Source: Lathyrus oleraceus
Taxonomy: Eukaryota > Streptophyta > Magnoliopsida > Fabales > Fabaceae
DNA length: 64,000 nucleotides
Assembly (NCBI RefSeq): GCF_024323335.1
Contig: NC_066582.1
Coordinates: forward strand, 184,916,973-184,980,972
Direction of reading: 5' to 3'
Part shown: piece by piece, positions 11,612 to 22,930 of the stretch
Numbering within the stretch: position 1 is the first letter of the stretch
Layout: each line of letters opens with the position of its first letter
The notes under the pieces: model-generated
The model's database searches: none
What the model was told of the DNA's origin: nothing
The model's input: only the letters and a program-made list of their open reading frames with translations
Made by a program: the position numbers and the translations under genes

Positions 11612-13122
11612 ATGGATTATGGACGAAGGAACACTAAGAAGTACAGTTTCAAATGTCCCGACTTGAAAGATTTAAGGAAGCTAGCATCTTTTGTATTAGA
11701 TCCCTTGGACTTCAATAATATCATGGGAAGCTTATGTCCATCATGTCTGCTGATGTGGTTGAAGGACTCTTGAGTGTGCTAGTGCAGTTCTATGATCCTC
11801 TTTACCATTGTTTCACTTTCCCAGATTTTCAGCTTGTGCCTACCTTGGAGGAGAATTCTCATCTTTTGGGGATACCTATTTCTAGTAGAGTGCCTTTTAG
11901 TGGATTGGAGGAGATTCCCCGATCTAGTATTATTGCTGAAGCTCTTCACTTGAAGAAGTCTGAGATAGAGGCTCATTGGATAAAGAAAGTAGGGTTATTT
12001 GGGTTGCCATCTGATTTCCTCATCAAGGAAGCTACTACTTTTGCTCAAGTCGGTTGTGTGGACGCTTTTGAAGCTATCTTTGTGTTGCTCATCTATGCAT
12101 TAGCTTTGTTCCCTAACATTGACGGTTTTGTTGATGTTAACGCCATTAGACTTTTCTTAATTGGGAATCTTATGCCTACTTGGTTGGGTGCTATGTATTT
12201 CTCTTTGCATCTAAGGAATTCTAAAGGTGGTGGAACGATTATCTGTTGTATTCCTCTTCTGTACAAGTGGTTTATTTTTCACTTGCCTCAGACGCCTACT
12301 TTTGTGGAGAACAAACAATGTCTAAGGTGGTCTCAGAGACTTATGTCTCTCACTAATGATGATATAGTTTGGTATCATCCGTCCTTAAGCAGTTTGGAGA
12401 TTATTGATAGTTGTGGTGAATTTTCTAATGTGCTTCTCATTGGTACACAAGGAGGAATTAAGTACAACCCTGCTTTGGCTCGTCGATAACTTGGGTTCCC
12501 CTTGAGAGACAAACCTAATAACATGTTGTTAGAAGGTATTTTCTATCAAGAGGGTAAAGATTCCCAACTTTTGAAGCAGAAGATTGTGCATGCTTGGCAT
12601 AATGTGCATAGGAATGGAAGATCCGAGCTTAGTCCGTGCAATAGTGTAGCTTTGGAAGCTTACACTCTTTGGGTGAAGAAGAGAGCTATGGAGTTGAAGA
12701 TGCCTTATCATTGCGAAAGACCTATGTCTATTGTTGTGGTTGAGCCATTAACTCTCCCTAACCAAGATGTAGAGGAGTTGGAAGATGCGCTCGCCAAGAT
12801 GAAGCAAGAGAAGGATATGTGGGAAGAGCGTTTCCATGCTTTGAGCAAGAAGCATGAAGAGTTTCAGTTGGAGTCTAAGGACAAAGATGCGCTCATTGAG
12901 CTACTTGAAGACCGAGTAACAAAGAGACAGAGAGAGCCAGAGGTTTCATCTTCTAGCATGCCTCAGCCTTCCGTTGCTTGGAAGAAGATTGTTGATCAGC
13001 TTGTCCTCGAGAAGACTCAGATGAAGGCTTCTTTTGACACCGAGATCTGTCGCATTCGAAGGAAGTACGCGCCTTCAGCCAGATCTTCTGACATTGTTGT
13101 TAGGGATCCTTTGAATGAATAG
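11612..13122 (+). pseudogene. Element A ORF1 (Ogre upstream ORF), broken
   Basis: ORF1 is the extra gene that Ogre elements carry before gag; its function is unknown, and I recall databases labelling similar proteins DUF7745. The ATG at 11612 gives MDYGRRNTKKYSF, matching MEYGRRNTKKYSF in copy B. A frameshift lies near 11720, after which the frame is open from 11734 (FYDPLYHCFTFPDFQLVPTL region) to a CAA-to-TAA stop at 12487-12489. The same frame then continues to 13122. The C-terminal third is charged and heptad-like (LEDALAKMKQEKDMWEERF), probably coiled coil, and ends in a basic stretch. About 500 codons in all. Confidence 0.82.
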
Positions 13123-13342
13123 TCTCCTTTTCTCTTGTAACTTTTTATTTTGGTTTATCAAATTGTACTCAGTGTAATCATTCCAATTTATATAAATAAA
13201 AAGAGATTTTTGATCATATCAAATTGTTGTAATTACCATTTAAATATTATATATTTGCAAATAATATAGTAAGTTCCTTGAAAAAGAAAAATAATCAAGC
13301 ATTGCATTTCACGCATCATTTACATAAGCAGGTTTTTGCCAG
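13123..13342 (+). other. ORF1-gag spacer of element A
   Basis: About 220 bp of AT-rich sequence separates ORF1 from gag. Element B has the same spacer at 50150-50382. It ends GTTTTTGCCAG right before the gag start position, resembling a 3' splice site. It may be an intron, or a region through which gag is reached by another route; the sequence alone does not decide. Confidence 0.5.
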
Positions 13343-14795
13343 ATATCTGATTGGTGTTTCTTCTGTGCTTGAAACCAAGCTGACTCACTGGTACAATACC
13401 CGAGCCAATCATTTGAAAATCATGGAACATTTGGAGCAAGAGAACGGAGAGCTGAAGGACAAGATCGCCCGCCTGACTGCCATGATGGAGTCAGTTCTTG
13501 CTGCTCAGAACCAAGCTTCTCCAACACCTGCAACTCCTCCCGCGAGGACTGTTACTTCAGAGGTGACTACCTCTACCATGCTTACTGCTACCACCCACTC
13601 CGCACCGAATATGCCCGCCGGATTCCCGTGGGGAATGCCGCCCAACTTTGTGCCAGAAGACTTTGCGCCTACATTTGCTTCCATGTCGGCATCTATCCTG
13701 GTCATGTCCGTGCCACCTCCCGTTGTGCACACTTTGCCTCACGTAGAGGATATCATCTATCATTCCAAGCCTTCTTAGGGTCCGGATGTTTATGAGAAGA
13801 TGGACGAGATGAAAGATCAGTTTCTTGAGTTGCGCAAGGAATTGAAAACATTGAGAGGTAAAGATTTGTTTGGAAAGAGTGCCACTGAGTTTGTGCTTAG
13901 TGCCCAACATCAAGATCCCAGTGAAGTTCAAAGTGCCTAACTTTGAGAAGTATAAGGGGAACTCTTGTCCGCTCAGTCATCTTGTGATGTATGCCCGCAA
14001 GACGTCTACTCAGACCAACAATGATCAATTGCTTATTCACTACTTCCAAGATAGCCTGACTGGTGCTGCACTCCGTTGGTACATGGGGTTGGATAGTGCA
14101 AGCATTCGCACTTTCAAAGACTTGGTAGAGGCTTTTGTGAAGCAATATAAGTATAATGTGGACATGGCGCCGGATAGAGACCAGTTGAGGTCTATGTCTC
14201 AGAAGGACAAAGAGACATTTAAAGAATACGCGCAAAGATGGAGGGAGTTGGCTGCCCAGATCACTCCTCCTTTGGAGGGGAAAGAGATGAAGAAGATCTT
14301 CTTGAAAACTCTGAGTTCATTTTAATATGAACGCATGATCGCTAGTGCCCCCAATGATTTTACCGAAATGGTAAACATGGGGATGAGACTTGAGGAAGGA
14401 GTCCGTGAAGGACGTTTGTTAAGAGATGAGGCGTCAACAAGCAAGAGATATGGTAGCAACTTTGGTAAGAAGAAGGATAGTGAGACCAACGCATTAATCA
14501 GTGGGAAGCAGAGGAGGCCTCGGATCCGAAGAAATCCACCACCCCGTCAACATCATCATCATCAAGTGTCATCAGTAATTCCGGTATTTTCTAATCGACA
14601 AGCAACACCAATTCAACAACAACAACAACATCAACGTCAACAACAACAACCTCAACAAAGAACGAACACCTACAACAACAACGATACCAATAATACTCAT
14701 CATCAGCAGAACTTTGAGAGGAAGAAGGTCTCTTTTGACCCGATTCCTATGTCGTATGCAGAGTTGTATCCCTCGTTAGTTCTCAAGAACTTAAT
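13343..14795 (+). pseudogene. Element A gag, N-terminal part, broken and interrupted
   Basis: Gag forms the virus-like particle. The homologous start in B is an ATG followed by SHWCFFCAS; here it has become ATA at 13343 and the early frame is disturbed. A coiled-coil segment (IMEHLEQENGELKDKIARL) and a proline-rich linker follow, then a stop at 13776-13778. A one-base insertion near 13892 leads to the capsid-like region (FEKYKGNSCPLSHLVMYAR, DSLTGAALRWYMGLD, FKEYAQRWRELAAQI) at 13900-14325. Another stop at 14323-14325 precedes a histidine/glutamine-rich tail. Element E interrupts it at 14795; gag resumes at 23884. Confidence 0.85.
14791..14795. repeat. Target site duplication of element E, left (TTAAT)
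   Basis: TTAAT precedes the E LTR and is repeated at 23884-23888. Removing E and one copy restores the gag reading of element A across the junction, consistent with the uninterrupted B copy near 39955. Confidence 0.95.
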
Positions 14796-15749
14796 TGAAA
14801 TTTTGGTATCAGATTTGAGATGTCAAGGTAATGTCACGACAATAATATCTAAATAATACAAACAGAATAAAAGATAAAGAACAGTAATACAAGAGACAGA
14901 AGCAATTGTTAACCCAGTTCGGTGCAAACTCACCTACGTCTGGGGGCTACCAAAACAGGAAGCAAATCCACTAAACAGAATCAGTTCAAAGACTCTCAGT
15001 AAACAACTTCAAGTTATAGTCTTTTTCACCTAATCTCTACCCGTGTGACTTCTACCTAAGAACTCTTAGATATGAGATCCTACTCACTCCCCCTCAATCA
15101 CAACAGTGATATAAAACAAGAATTACAATGAAAAGAAGACACTCTTCATAGACACATACTTGATCTTACTTAAAAGCTTAAATCAAGTAAACACACACTC
15201 ATGCTTCAAAGCTTAGAGTGGACAAAATACAACTCAAAAATCAGTCCAATTCAATCATCTATGGATGAATGAATGGCTTCAAATGCACACGACCACACAA
15301 GACTAAAACCCTTATTCTCTCTCAATTTGTTCGTTATTTCTTGTGTATAAAACCAGGTTTTCCATGTCCTTTATATAGAAGCAATCGGCTGGGCTTGGAC
15401 ATCATAAAACCCTAAACTATTTCCAATCATATCTTCTCATGACAGTTGATTATATCTCCTTGGAAAATAAGTCAATCTGGTTGTAATTACTGATTGATAG
15501 CGCGTTCAATCATCTCATCAATCATACATAGATTAGCATTAAAAACGCAATCACATAATACATAACATTCCGACTGAATGTTCTGTATACAGATGTCATG
15601 ACATCGGGTCTGACATCTTAGTAAAATCCTGCATAATCACATTTTAAACATCCTGCAGGTACATGTTATCTTATGTCAAGACAACACTTGTAACAACTTG
15701 TGAACATTCTAGGTTTTACAAAAATTGTTGCCAACACATAGAACCAACA
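14796..15749 (-). repeat. Element E 3' LTR
   Basis: 954 bp, reading TGTTGGTTCTATG...CCAAAATTTCA on the - strand. Its partner is 22931-23883. I count roughly 68 differences by eye over the whole length, about 93 % identity. The TATA-like CTTTATATA near 15370 (+ strand) is retained. Confidence 0.95.
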
Positions 15750-15762
15750 AACTCCCCCTTTG
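15750..15762 (-). other. Element E polypurine tract
   Basis: On the - strand CAAAGGGGGAGTT lies directly before the 3' LTR, the typical copia plus-strand primer. Confidence 0.85.
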
Positions 15763-16375
15763 GCAAATTTTGGCTAAAAAATATAGCAGCCCATTTGTTC
15801 ACAAGAGTAAAAAAAATATCAGCTGTTAAGCAGCAGCAGAAGTAATAAACCACCCAATTACTAGCTATAATAGCAACTAGTAAACACACATTAAACACAT
15901 ATGTGCTTCTTCTCCCCCTAAGTCTGTTCAACACAGACCTCTCCTTCAACAACACCTGTAACATCCATCACCCCATCTGACATCTCCTTCAATATCACCT
16001 GTTCTCCATAAAACATCATCTTGTTCAACATCAACTGTCATCTGTTTATAGCCTAGCTACTTCATATCACATATTCACTACAGCTCTCCTATAGCTACTT
16101 CTCCCCCTTTTTAGTCAAAATAGACAAAGAGACCAATGAGACAAAATAAATGTCTATTAGTCCAACAGAGAATGTCACATAGAATGTTAAAACATATTGT
16201 CAGGTGTTACAGAACCATAATTATACACAGCTATATAAGCTGAGATAAAAAGAAATCCAGAGAAACCACAAAGAGAACCCAAAAATTACATCAAGGCATC
16301 AAAACAAAACTTCCAAAAAAAATAAACATCCAGAACAGCACAACATCATAACAAGGGAACCATCTTCAGCACAAC
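15763..16375 (-). other. Element E 3' untranslated region
   Basis: About 610 bp lies between the stop of the third ORF and the polypurine tract. I see no conserved ORF or repeat. On the + strand it is C-rich in two places (CTCCCCCTAAG at 15911, CTCCCCCTTT at 16100), which resemble additional polypurine tracts on the element strand. Confidence 0.6.
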
Positions 16376-18181
16376 TCAGTCAGAGGAGCTAGCATCTTCA
16401 TCAGCTTCAGACCCAGAACTGCCACTTGATTTGTCTCGAGATTCAGACCTCTCACCTGAGGTGTGGGCATCTGTTTCCTTGGCTTGACCAACATTATCCA
16501 TATCTCCTTGCTCCAAGCTATTAATCAGAACCTCTAGAGCTTTTTTCCTAGCTTTAGCCACCCTTATCCCAGTCTCCAATTCCTTACAGGTCTCTTTCAG
16601 TTCAGCAATCAGACCACCTTGAGAGACTAGCTTCTTTACAGCAGATGTCATGACAATGTCATTGACATGACTGCCTTCAAATAATTTGTAATGAACTGAC
16701 AATGGAGGTTTTCTTCTACTAGGGATATCACTTGTGCTTAGTATTCCAGGTTGCTGGCTTAGGATTATCCCACAAATTATTGAGGGAAAAGCTATGGGCA
16801 GCTTCACTGTATTTGTGGAAGCATGTTTGACAATTTGTTCAAACATGAACCTTCCATAATCAAAATTAAGCTTGGTTCCAATAGAAAATATGATCCTTCC
16901 AAGAGCATTAGAGATTGTAGAGATGTGTTTTGTTGGTACCCAGTTTGCTGACCATATCTTATGCAAGATAGCATATTTCATAGTTAATTTTCCAGCAGAG
17001 AGATGCTTCTTGCTTGGCCACTCCTTGACTAGTCCAGTAGTAATTTTCCTACAGACCTCATTGTCTGTGGCCTCTAGTTCAACAACATATTTTGTTCCTC
17101 TTCCTAGGAACTTATTAATCATAGTTGGGGAGAACTTCACACACTTTCCTCTAACAAACACCTTACAGAACTCTTTGTTGTTATTGTCAGCAATGTCCTC
17201 AGGGATGTTCACCACAAACTCTTTAACAAGACCTTCAAAACATTGAGATAACCCACTAACTATTTTCATCAAACCAGCAGACTTAATCAGGTCCATGACC
17301 TCCTTAACTTCCAGAACATCCTTTCCCAGTTCTCTTTCCACAACCACTCTCCTTTGGATTACAAATTTCCACTTGACTGCACCATCTTCAACATGGAAGG
17401 AAATGTTATCCAGGTGCACAGCAGCAACCTTTGCAGGAGATTTTCTCACATTTGACCTTTTGACAGGAGAGATGTCTGGGACATCATCTTCAACATCTTC
17501 CTCTGAATTAGAACTTTCTCTTACCTTTCTCTTCTTTACCTCCACTTTACTCCAAGACTTTGAAGGGCCTACAGCAGTAGCCTTCTTACAAGTTTTGGCT
17601 GTCATCATCTCAGCCACAGACCTCCCCATTCTGGTCTTCATTCTCTTGGCAACACTTGGCTTCAAGTGATGAAGCAAGTTGTCATCTTCATCATATGAGC
17701 TTTCTTCTTCCAAGTCAATAACCTTCTTACCAGAGTTATGCTTCTTAGACTGAGAGGCATCTACAAATTTCTTACTAGGCAAGGTTTGCCCTAAAGAACA
17801 CAGCCCTTCTGCAGCAATATCTTTCTCAGACCTAGATGAATCATCATCTTTCTCATTGTGAGGTTCAACCTCAGGAGAAACGTCCCTTCTAGATAGAGGA
17901 TGAGACACTCCCTTTACAGAGTGTCCTTCATTTAGGATCCTTGTGACAAGATTTCTAATGACACGATCAGTATGATGCATGTCATCTTTAGAGGTAGGGT
18001 TATCAGAAATGTTACCTTGAGTATGTCCAGCAGTGGAGGATGGACCAGGAGCGTCGCCTGGGATGACTAATAGGGGAATCACTTCCAAAATGTCCTCATG
18101 AATAAAGTCCATAGAGGGTGTTCTAGCTTTGTGCACAGGTTTGGTGTTTTTAGAACCAGAAGATGAAGGATGTTGTGACAT
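16376..18181 (-). CDS. Element E third ORF, 601 aa, intact (env-position protein of unknown function)
   Basis: Uninterrupted from ATG at 18181 to the stop at 16376, in the place where Sireviruses carry their env-like ORF. Residues 1-260 are polar and low-complexity, with a basic NLS-like KKRKV at 216-220 followed by acidic SNSEEDVEDD. Residues about 270-480 form a folded-looking region (VFVRGKCVKFSPTMINKFLG, then MKYAILHKIWSANWVPTKHI) resembling what I recall as the 'putative plant transposon protein' family (PF20167). Residues 520-560 look coiled coil, and 570-601 are Ser/Asp/Glu-rich. I see no signal peptide, and only one weakly hydrophobic stretch (461-480), so an envelope role is not supported. 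It stays open although its gag-pol neighbour is heavily decayed. Confidence 0.85.
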   Translation of the reverse strand: MSQHPSSSGSKNTKPVHKARTPSMDFIHEDILEVIPLLVIPGDAPGPSSTAGHTQGNISDNPTSKDDMHHTDRVIRNLVTRILNEGHSVKGVSHPLSRRDVSPEVEPHNEKDDDSSRSEKDIAAEGLCSLGQTLPSKKFVDASQSKKHNSGKKVIDLEEESSYDEDDNLLHHLKPSVAKRMKTRMGRSVAEMMTAKTCKKATAVGPSKSWSKVEVKKRKVRESSNSEEDVEDDVPDISPVKRSNVRKSPAKVAAVHLDNISFHVEDGAVKWKFVIQRRVVVERELGKDVLEVKEVMDLIKSAGLMKIVSGLSQCFEGLVKEFVVNIPEDIADNNNKEFCKVFVRGKCVKFSPTMINKFLGRGTKYVVELEATDNEVCRKITTGLVKEWPSKKHLSAGKLTMKYAILHKIWSANWVPTKHISTISNALGRIIFSIGTKLNFDYGRFMFEQIVKHASTNTVKLPIAFPSIICGIILSQQPGILSTSDIPSRRKPPLSVHYKLFEGSHVNDIVMTSAVKKLVSQGGLIAELKETCKELETGIRVAKARKKALEVLINSLEQGDMDNVGQAKETDAHTSGERSESRDKSSGSSGSEADEDASSSD

Positions 18182-18436
18182 CTTGTTGAGCTTGTGAAAG
18201 AATTTTTATTGCCCTAGAAGAGAACGTCGATGAAGTTTGAGGAAGGTGAAAATGGTTAAGCTGAGGTTGCGTGTGAAAGTGCTATAAATGGTAGTTCCAA
18301 TACTAGATAATGATTTACCATAAATGGGGCACTTTCTTTTAAGTGGGCAGACAATATTTTTATTACCTTTTCCACTCCAAATTAATTGCTATAAATTCTC
18401 ATGGATACAAATCCCTAATCTCCCTCTTAAACATTA
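18182..18436 (-). other. Spacer between pol and the third ORF of element E
   Basis: About 255 bp of AT-rich sequence holds neither an ORF nor an obvious promoter. How the third ORF is expressed (splicing, internal promoter or readthrough) cannot be read from the sequence. Confidence 0.5.
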
Positions 18437-19913
18437 AAATTAATTAGCATCCAAAGCCTTTGTAATTATGTCAGCTAATTGCATTTCAGTAGTAACATGC
18501 CCCAGGGCTATGATTTTCTCTTCCACTAGTTCTCTAATAAAGTGATGACGAATATCAATGTGCTTTGTCCTGCTGTGCTGAATAGGATTCTTAGAAATAT
18601 TTATAGCACTCAGGTTGTCACAATACAATATCATGACATCTTGCGTGACGTTGTATTCAGTCAGCATCTGTTTCATCCAAACCAGTTGAGAACAACTACT
18701 TCCAACTGCTATGTATTCAGCTTCAACAGTGGAAAGGGACACAATTTTGTTTCTTACTAAACCATGATATTAAGTTGTTCCCCAAGAAGAAACATCCTCC
18801 TGATGTACTTTTCCTATCATCAGCACTTCCATCCCAGTCAACATCATAGTATCCAGTCAGCATAGATCCAGATCCATGAGTATACAACATCCCATAGTCA
18901 CTAGTGCCATTGAATTATTTTAGTATCCTCTTCACTTGGTTTATGTGACTGACTTTTGGTTCAGCTTGATATTTAGCACAAACACCTACAGCAAAAGCAA
19001 TGTCAGGTCTGCTTGCTGTGAGATATAGCAAACCTCCTATCATGCTTTTGTAGAGACTTTGATCTACACTAACACCATTTTCATCTTTGGAGACTTTCAG
19101 ATGTGTAGGAGCATGTGTCCTTTTATGACTTGCATTCTCCATGCCAAACTTCTTGACATTGTTTTTGGCATATTTGCTTTGAGATAGAATGATAGAATCT
19201 TCCATCTGCTTGACTTGTAGCCCAAGAAAATAGGTCATCTCTCCAACAAGGCTCATCTCAAATTCAGACTGCATTTGTTTAACAAAATGTTCGACCATCT
19301 GATCTGACATCCCACCAAACACAATATCATCAACATATATTTGAGCCACCATGAGTTTTCCTCCTTCATTCTTAACAAATAGGGTCTTGTCAATACCATC
19401 CTTCCTGTATCCATTGTTAGTGAGGAACACTGTGAGTCTATCATACCAAGCCCTAGGAGCTTGTTTCAAACCATAGAGGGCTTTCCTCAACTTGTACACA
19501 TGCTTTGGAAGATTTGGATCTGTGAATCCTTTAGGTTGTTCAACATATACTTCCTCATTTAAGTAGCCATTCAAGAAGGCACTTTTTACATCCATTTGGA
19601 ACAGTTAAAAATTCAGAATACATGCCACTCCAAGAAATAGTCTAATGGACTCAAGGCGAGCTACGGGGGAAAATGTTTCATCAAAATCAACTCCTTCAAC
19701 TTGAGTGTATCCTTGTGCTACTAATCTTGCTTTATTTTTAGTAACCACCCCTTGTTCATCAGATTTATTCTTGTACAACCACTTTGTTCCAATGACATTT
19801 ATTCCTTCAGGCCTTGGAACCAGTTCCCATACTTCATTTCTCTTGAATTGGCCTAACTCTTCCTGCATGGCATTGATCCAGAATTCATCAGTCAAGGCTT
19901 CCTTGACATTCCT
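18437..19913 (-). pseudogene. Element E reverse transcriptase and RNase H (Ty1/copia), broken
   Basis: RT copies element RNA into DNA and RNase H removes the RNA. The blocks 19895-19605 and 18915-19595 share a frame and contain [43 protein letters not shown] and the catalytic YVDD at 19326-19337, which is intact. RNase H (18742-18440) shows STVEAEYIA, WMKQML, CDNLSAI and HIDIRHHFIRE. Stops lie near 19603 and 18914, and a one-base deletion near 18745 shifts frame before the RNase H end. It is the C-terminal part of the copia polyprotein, directly after integrase. Confidence 0.92.
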
Positions 19914-20653
19914 AGGCTAAATCATGGACACAAAGCAACCATATGAGATCACTTCCCTTGATCTAGTTGTGACCCCTTTATTTGGGTCTCCTATAATGAG
20001 ATCTTGAGGATGATCCTTCTGAATTCTGATAGAGGGTCCCTTATTAATTATGTCAGCTTCGGGTTCAGCTTTAGTGAGTTCATTTTCATTACTTTTGTCT
20101 AGGAAATCAGTTGGGGGATCATTTAGGGATGTCTCAACATCATCTGTGACATCATTCTGCTGATCATCAACCACAACATTGATAGACTCCATCATTACTT
20201 TTGTTCTGGAATTAAAGACTCTATATGCTCTACTATTTGTTGAGTAGCCCAGAAATATCCTTTCATCACTCTTGGGATTCATCTTCCTTTTTTCTACCAC
20301 ACCATTTTGCTGAGGAGTAATGGGAGATGAGAATTCATGACTAATTCCTTCTGATGCACAAAATTTAGCAATTTTGCTGTTCTCAAATTCCTTCCCATGA
20401 TCACTTCTGATTTTGATAACATGACTTTCTTTGAAGACAAAGATCTTTGAAGACTTCAAAAACATAAGATTTTTCTCTTATGAAATTGACCCAGGTGTAT
20501 CTGGAGAAGTCATCTACCACCACATAAGCATACTTCTTCCCACTAAGACTTTCCACCTGCATCGGTCCCATCAAATCCATATGGAGAAGTTCCAGCACTC
20601 TAGAAGTAGTCTCATGTCTGAGCTTCTGATGTGACATCTTTGTCTGTTTTCCA
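19914..20653 (-). pseudogene. Element E integrase, internally deleted
   Basis: The core begins in the block 20637-20401 (HMDLMGPMQVESLSGKKY, VVDDFSRYTWV) and shifts frame near 20440-20465 into 20465-19917 (SDHGKEFENS, EGISHEFSSP, TPQQNGVVEK). Immediately after VVEK, where copia integrases continue for roughly 80-90 further residues, the sequence jumps to KMNPKSDERIFLGYS, a segment normally found near the end of the domain. This implies a deletion of about 250 bp. A stop at 19917 separates it from RT. The catalytic Asp residues are visible, but the protein could not be functional. Confidence 0.85.
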
Positions 20654-21715
20654 ATCTAACATTCCCCACAAACTCTTCCTTCATCAATCTTCAAGTTGGG
20701 AATTCCTCTAACAGCTTCAACAAATATAATCCTCTTCATTCCTTTAAGATGCAGATGGCCTAATCTTTGATGCCATATCTTCACTTCTTCTTCTTTGGCT
20801 AGAGTACACATTGATGAATAACCAGTTTCTTGAGAACTCCACATATATCAGTTGTCCTTAGACCTGACTCCTTTCATGATCACTTCCTTTTCTTTATTAG
20901 TAATCAGACATTCAGTTTTTGTGAAGTTTATAGTAAGACCTTGGTCACATAGTTGACTGATGCTTATTAGGTTTGCAGTCAGTCCCTTAACAAGTAGGAC
21001 ATTTTCAAGGTTAGGGACTCCGGGATAGTTAAGCTTACCAATCCCCTTGATTTCACCCTTTGCTCCATCACCAAAGGTTACATAGCCGGTGGCATGAGGA
21101 TGAAGGCTAGTTAGCAGGTTTTGGTTTCCAGTCATGTGTCTGGAGCACCCACTGTCAAAATACCAGTCTTCTTTGGCTGAAACTCTGAAGGAAGTGTGAG
21201 CTATCAGGTTTGTAACACCAGTCCTTGGAACCCATTGTTTTCTGTTGACAGGTATGTGATATTTGGGTCTAGGTTGATGATGAGAAGGACTAGGATAGCC
21301 ATACAACTTATAGCCGAATGGTTTTATGTGGCCAAATTTTCCATAGTAATGACATCTCCATCTTTGATGTTTCCCTTTCTGATGTCTTCCTTTATGATGT
21401 TGTGATATATGATGTGACATCTTTGGTTTGCTACCAGTGTGACTGCACTCAGGTTTGGATTTTGATTTGCTACTAGTGTGACTGCACTCAGGTTTGGATA
21501 CACTGAACCCAATGCGAGATTTGTCTCCTGTCATTTGTCCAGTCTGGAGAATTTTGTCTAAGGTGTCAGATCCATTGTTTAGCATCCTGACATACTTTGT
21601 CATCTCATCTAGTTTGGAATTCAAGAACATTGCTTCAGTTTTTAACTTAGAGATGGTTTCCAAGTGTTCTACCTTCTCATTCTCCAGTTGTGTTTTCACT
21701 TTCTTCTGACTTTCA
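20654..21715 (-). pseudogene. Element E protease and pre-integrase region, broken
   Basis: The aspartic protease motif WYFDSGCSRHMTG is at about 21131-21165, followed by the protease body (FGDGAKGEIKGIGKL) and the pre-integrase segment with WHQRLGHLHLKGM (20656-20844), the usual zinc-binding H-H motif. It continues the gag frame. Stops lie at 21715-21717, near 20845 and near 20654. Just after gag there is a Ser/Lys/Pro-rich stretch in which SKPECSHTSSKSK occurs twice, a small internal duplication. Confidence 0.88.
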
Positions 21716-22863
21716 ACTTATTGACACACTTCTTCACTTCTGTGACACAACTTTCTGTAGGTAGTGGCTAACTCATCAAAGGTTACTTCATCATCACTTG
21801 AATATTCATCAGAACCCCATCTTCCAGTCAAGGCAGTCACAAGATTTGCAGACTCTTCTGTTTCACTTTCATCAGACCAAGTAGCAGTAAGACTCCTCTT
21901 CTGTTTCTTGAGGTAGGTTCCACATTCAGCTCTAATGTGTCCATACCCATCACATTCATGGCACTGAACTCCTTTTCCTTCTTTGTACTTTTCATTAGAT
22001 CTTGTTCTTCTTCCAGCATTATTGGACTTACTGATGTTAGATGAGATGTTCTTGACATTAGACTTAGACCTTACATCCATCTTTTTCAGAAGTTTGTTGA
22101 ACTGTCTTCCCAATAATGCTACATCATTTGCCAGGTCTTCATCAGTATCTTGACCACTTTCTTCCTCTTTCTCTTCAGTGTTTGACATGAAGGCTATGCT
22201 TTTGACTTTCTTTTCAGATCCATCACACATTCCCATCTCAAATATTTGGCGAGATCCAATTAGCTCATCAACTCTCATATTGGAAATGTCTTGAGACTCT
22301 TCTATGGCTGTCACTTTCATGGCAAATCTCTTAGGAAGTGACCTGAGTATTTTCCTCACTAGTTTTTCATCTGACATTTTCTCACCCAGGGCTCCTGAGG
22401 CATTACCAATTTCAAGGATATTCATATGAAATTCATGAATATTTTCATCTTCTTTCATCCTTAAATTTTCAAACTTGGTAGTGAGCAGCTGCAGTCTAGA
22501 CATTTTCACTCTAGAGGTGCCTTCATGAGTGGTTTTGAGAATGTTCCAAGCATCTTTAGCCACCTCCCAGTTGTTTACCAATCTGAAGATGTTCTTATCT
22601 ACTCCATTGAATATAACATTCAATGCTTTAGAGTTCCCAAGGGCTAGATCATCGTCCTCCTTGGTCCATTGTTCCTCATCCTTCTTGTCACTTGTAGCTT
22701 ATCCTTCCTTAGTAACAACTGGATGTTCCCAGCCTGTTAAAATAGCCTTCCAAGCCTTGTTGTCCAAAGATTTTAGGAAGGCTACCATTTGAGGTTTCTA
22801 GTAATCATAGTTGGATCCATCCAAAATAGGTGGTCTGTGAAAAGATCCTCCGTCTCTATCCAT
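21716..22863 (-). pseudogene. Element E gag (UBN2 type), broken
   Basis: The start at 22863 (MDRDGGSFHRPPILDGSNYDY) is 67 bp from the LTR and is the usual Sirevirus-like beginning. In-frame stops follow almost at once, near 22800 (position of a conserved Trp) and near 22697. From 22623 the frame is open through the UBN2 core (WNILKTTHEGTSRVKMSRLQ, IHEFHMNILEIGNA) and a CCHC zinc knuckle, CHECDGYGHIRAEC, at about 21921-21964, ending at the stop 21718. Gag packages element RNA into particles. Confidence 0.9.
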
Positions 22864-22916
22864 AGTACCAGAAAGTAATGTCCCTAGATCTCACCTAGAA
22901 CCAGAGCAGGATGCCT

Positions 22917-22928
22917 GCTCTGATACCA
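22917..22928 (-). other. Element E primer binding site
   Basis: On the - strand TGGTATCAGAGC begins 2 bp after the 5' LTR. It is complementary to the 3' end of initiator-Met tRNA, the standard copia primer. Confidence 0.93.
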
Positions 22929-22930
22929 AT

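Noticed and set aside
16872..17669. Two long + strand frames opposite the 601-codon ORF of element E
   Set aside because: Antisense shadows of a real, better supported frame; composition mirrors the acidic/serine-rich protein on the other strand.
16376..18181. Calling the third ORF of E an envelope protein or a transposase
   Set aside because: There is no signal peptide, convincing membrane segment or visible catalytic motif; only its position and a remembered family label point that way, so the function is left open.
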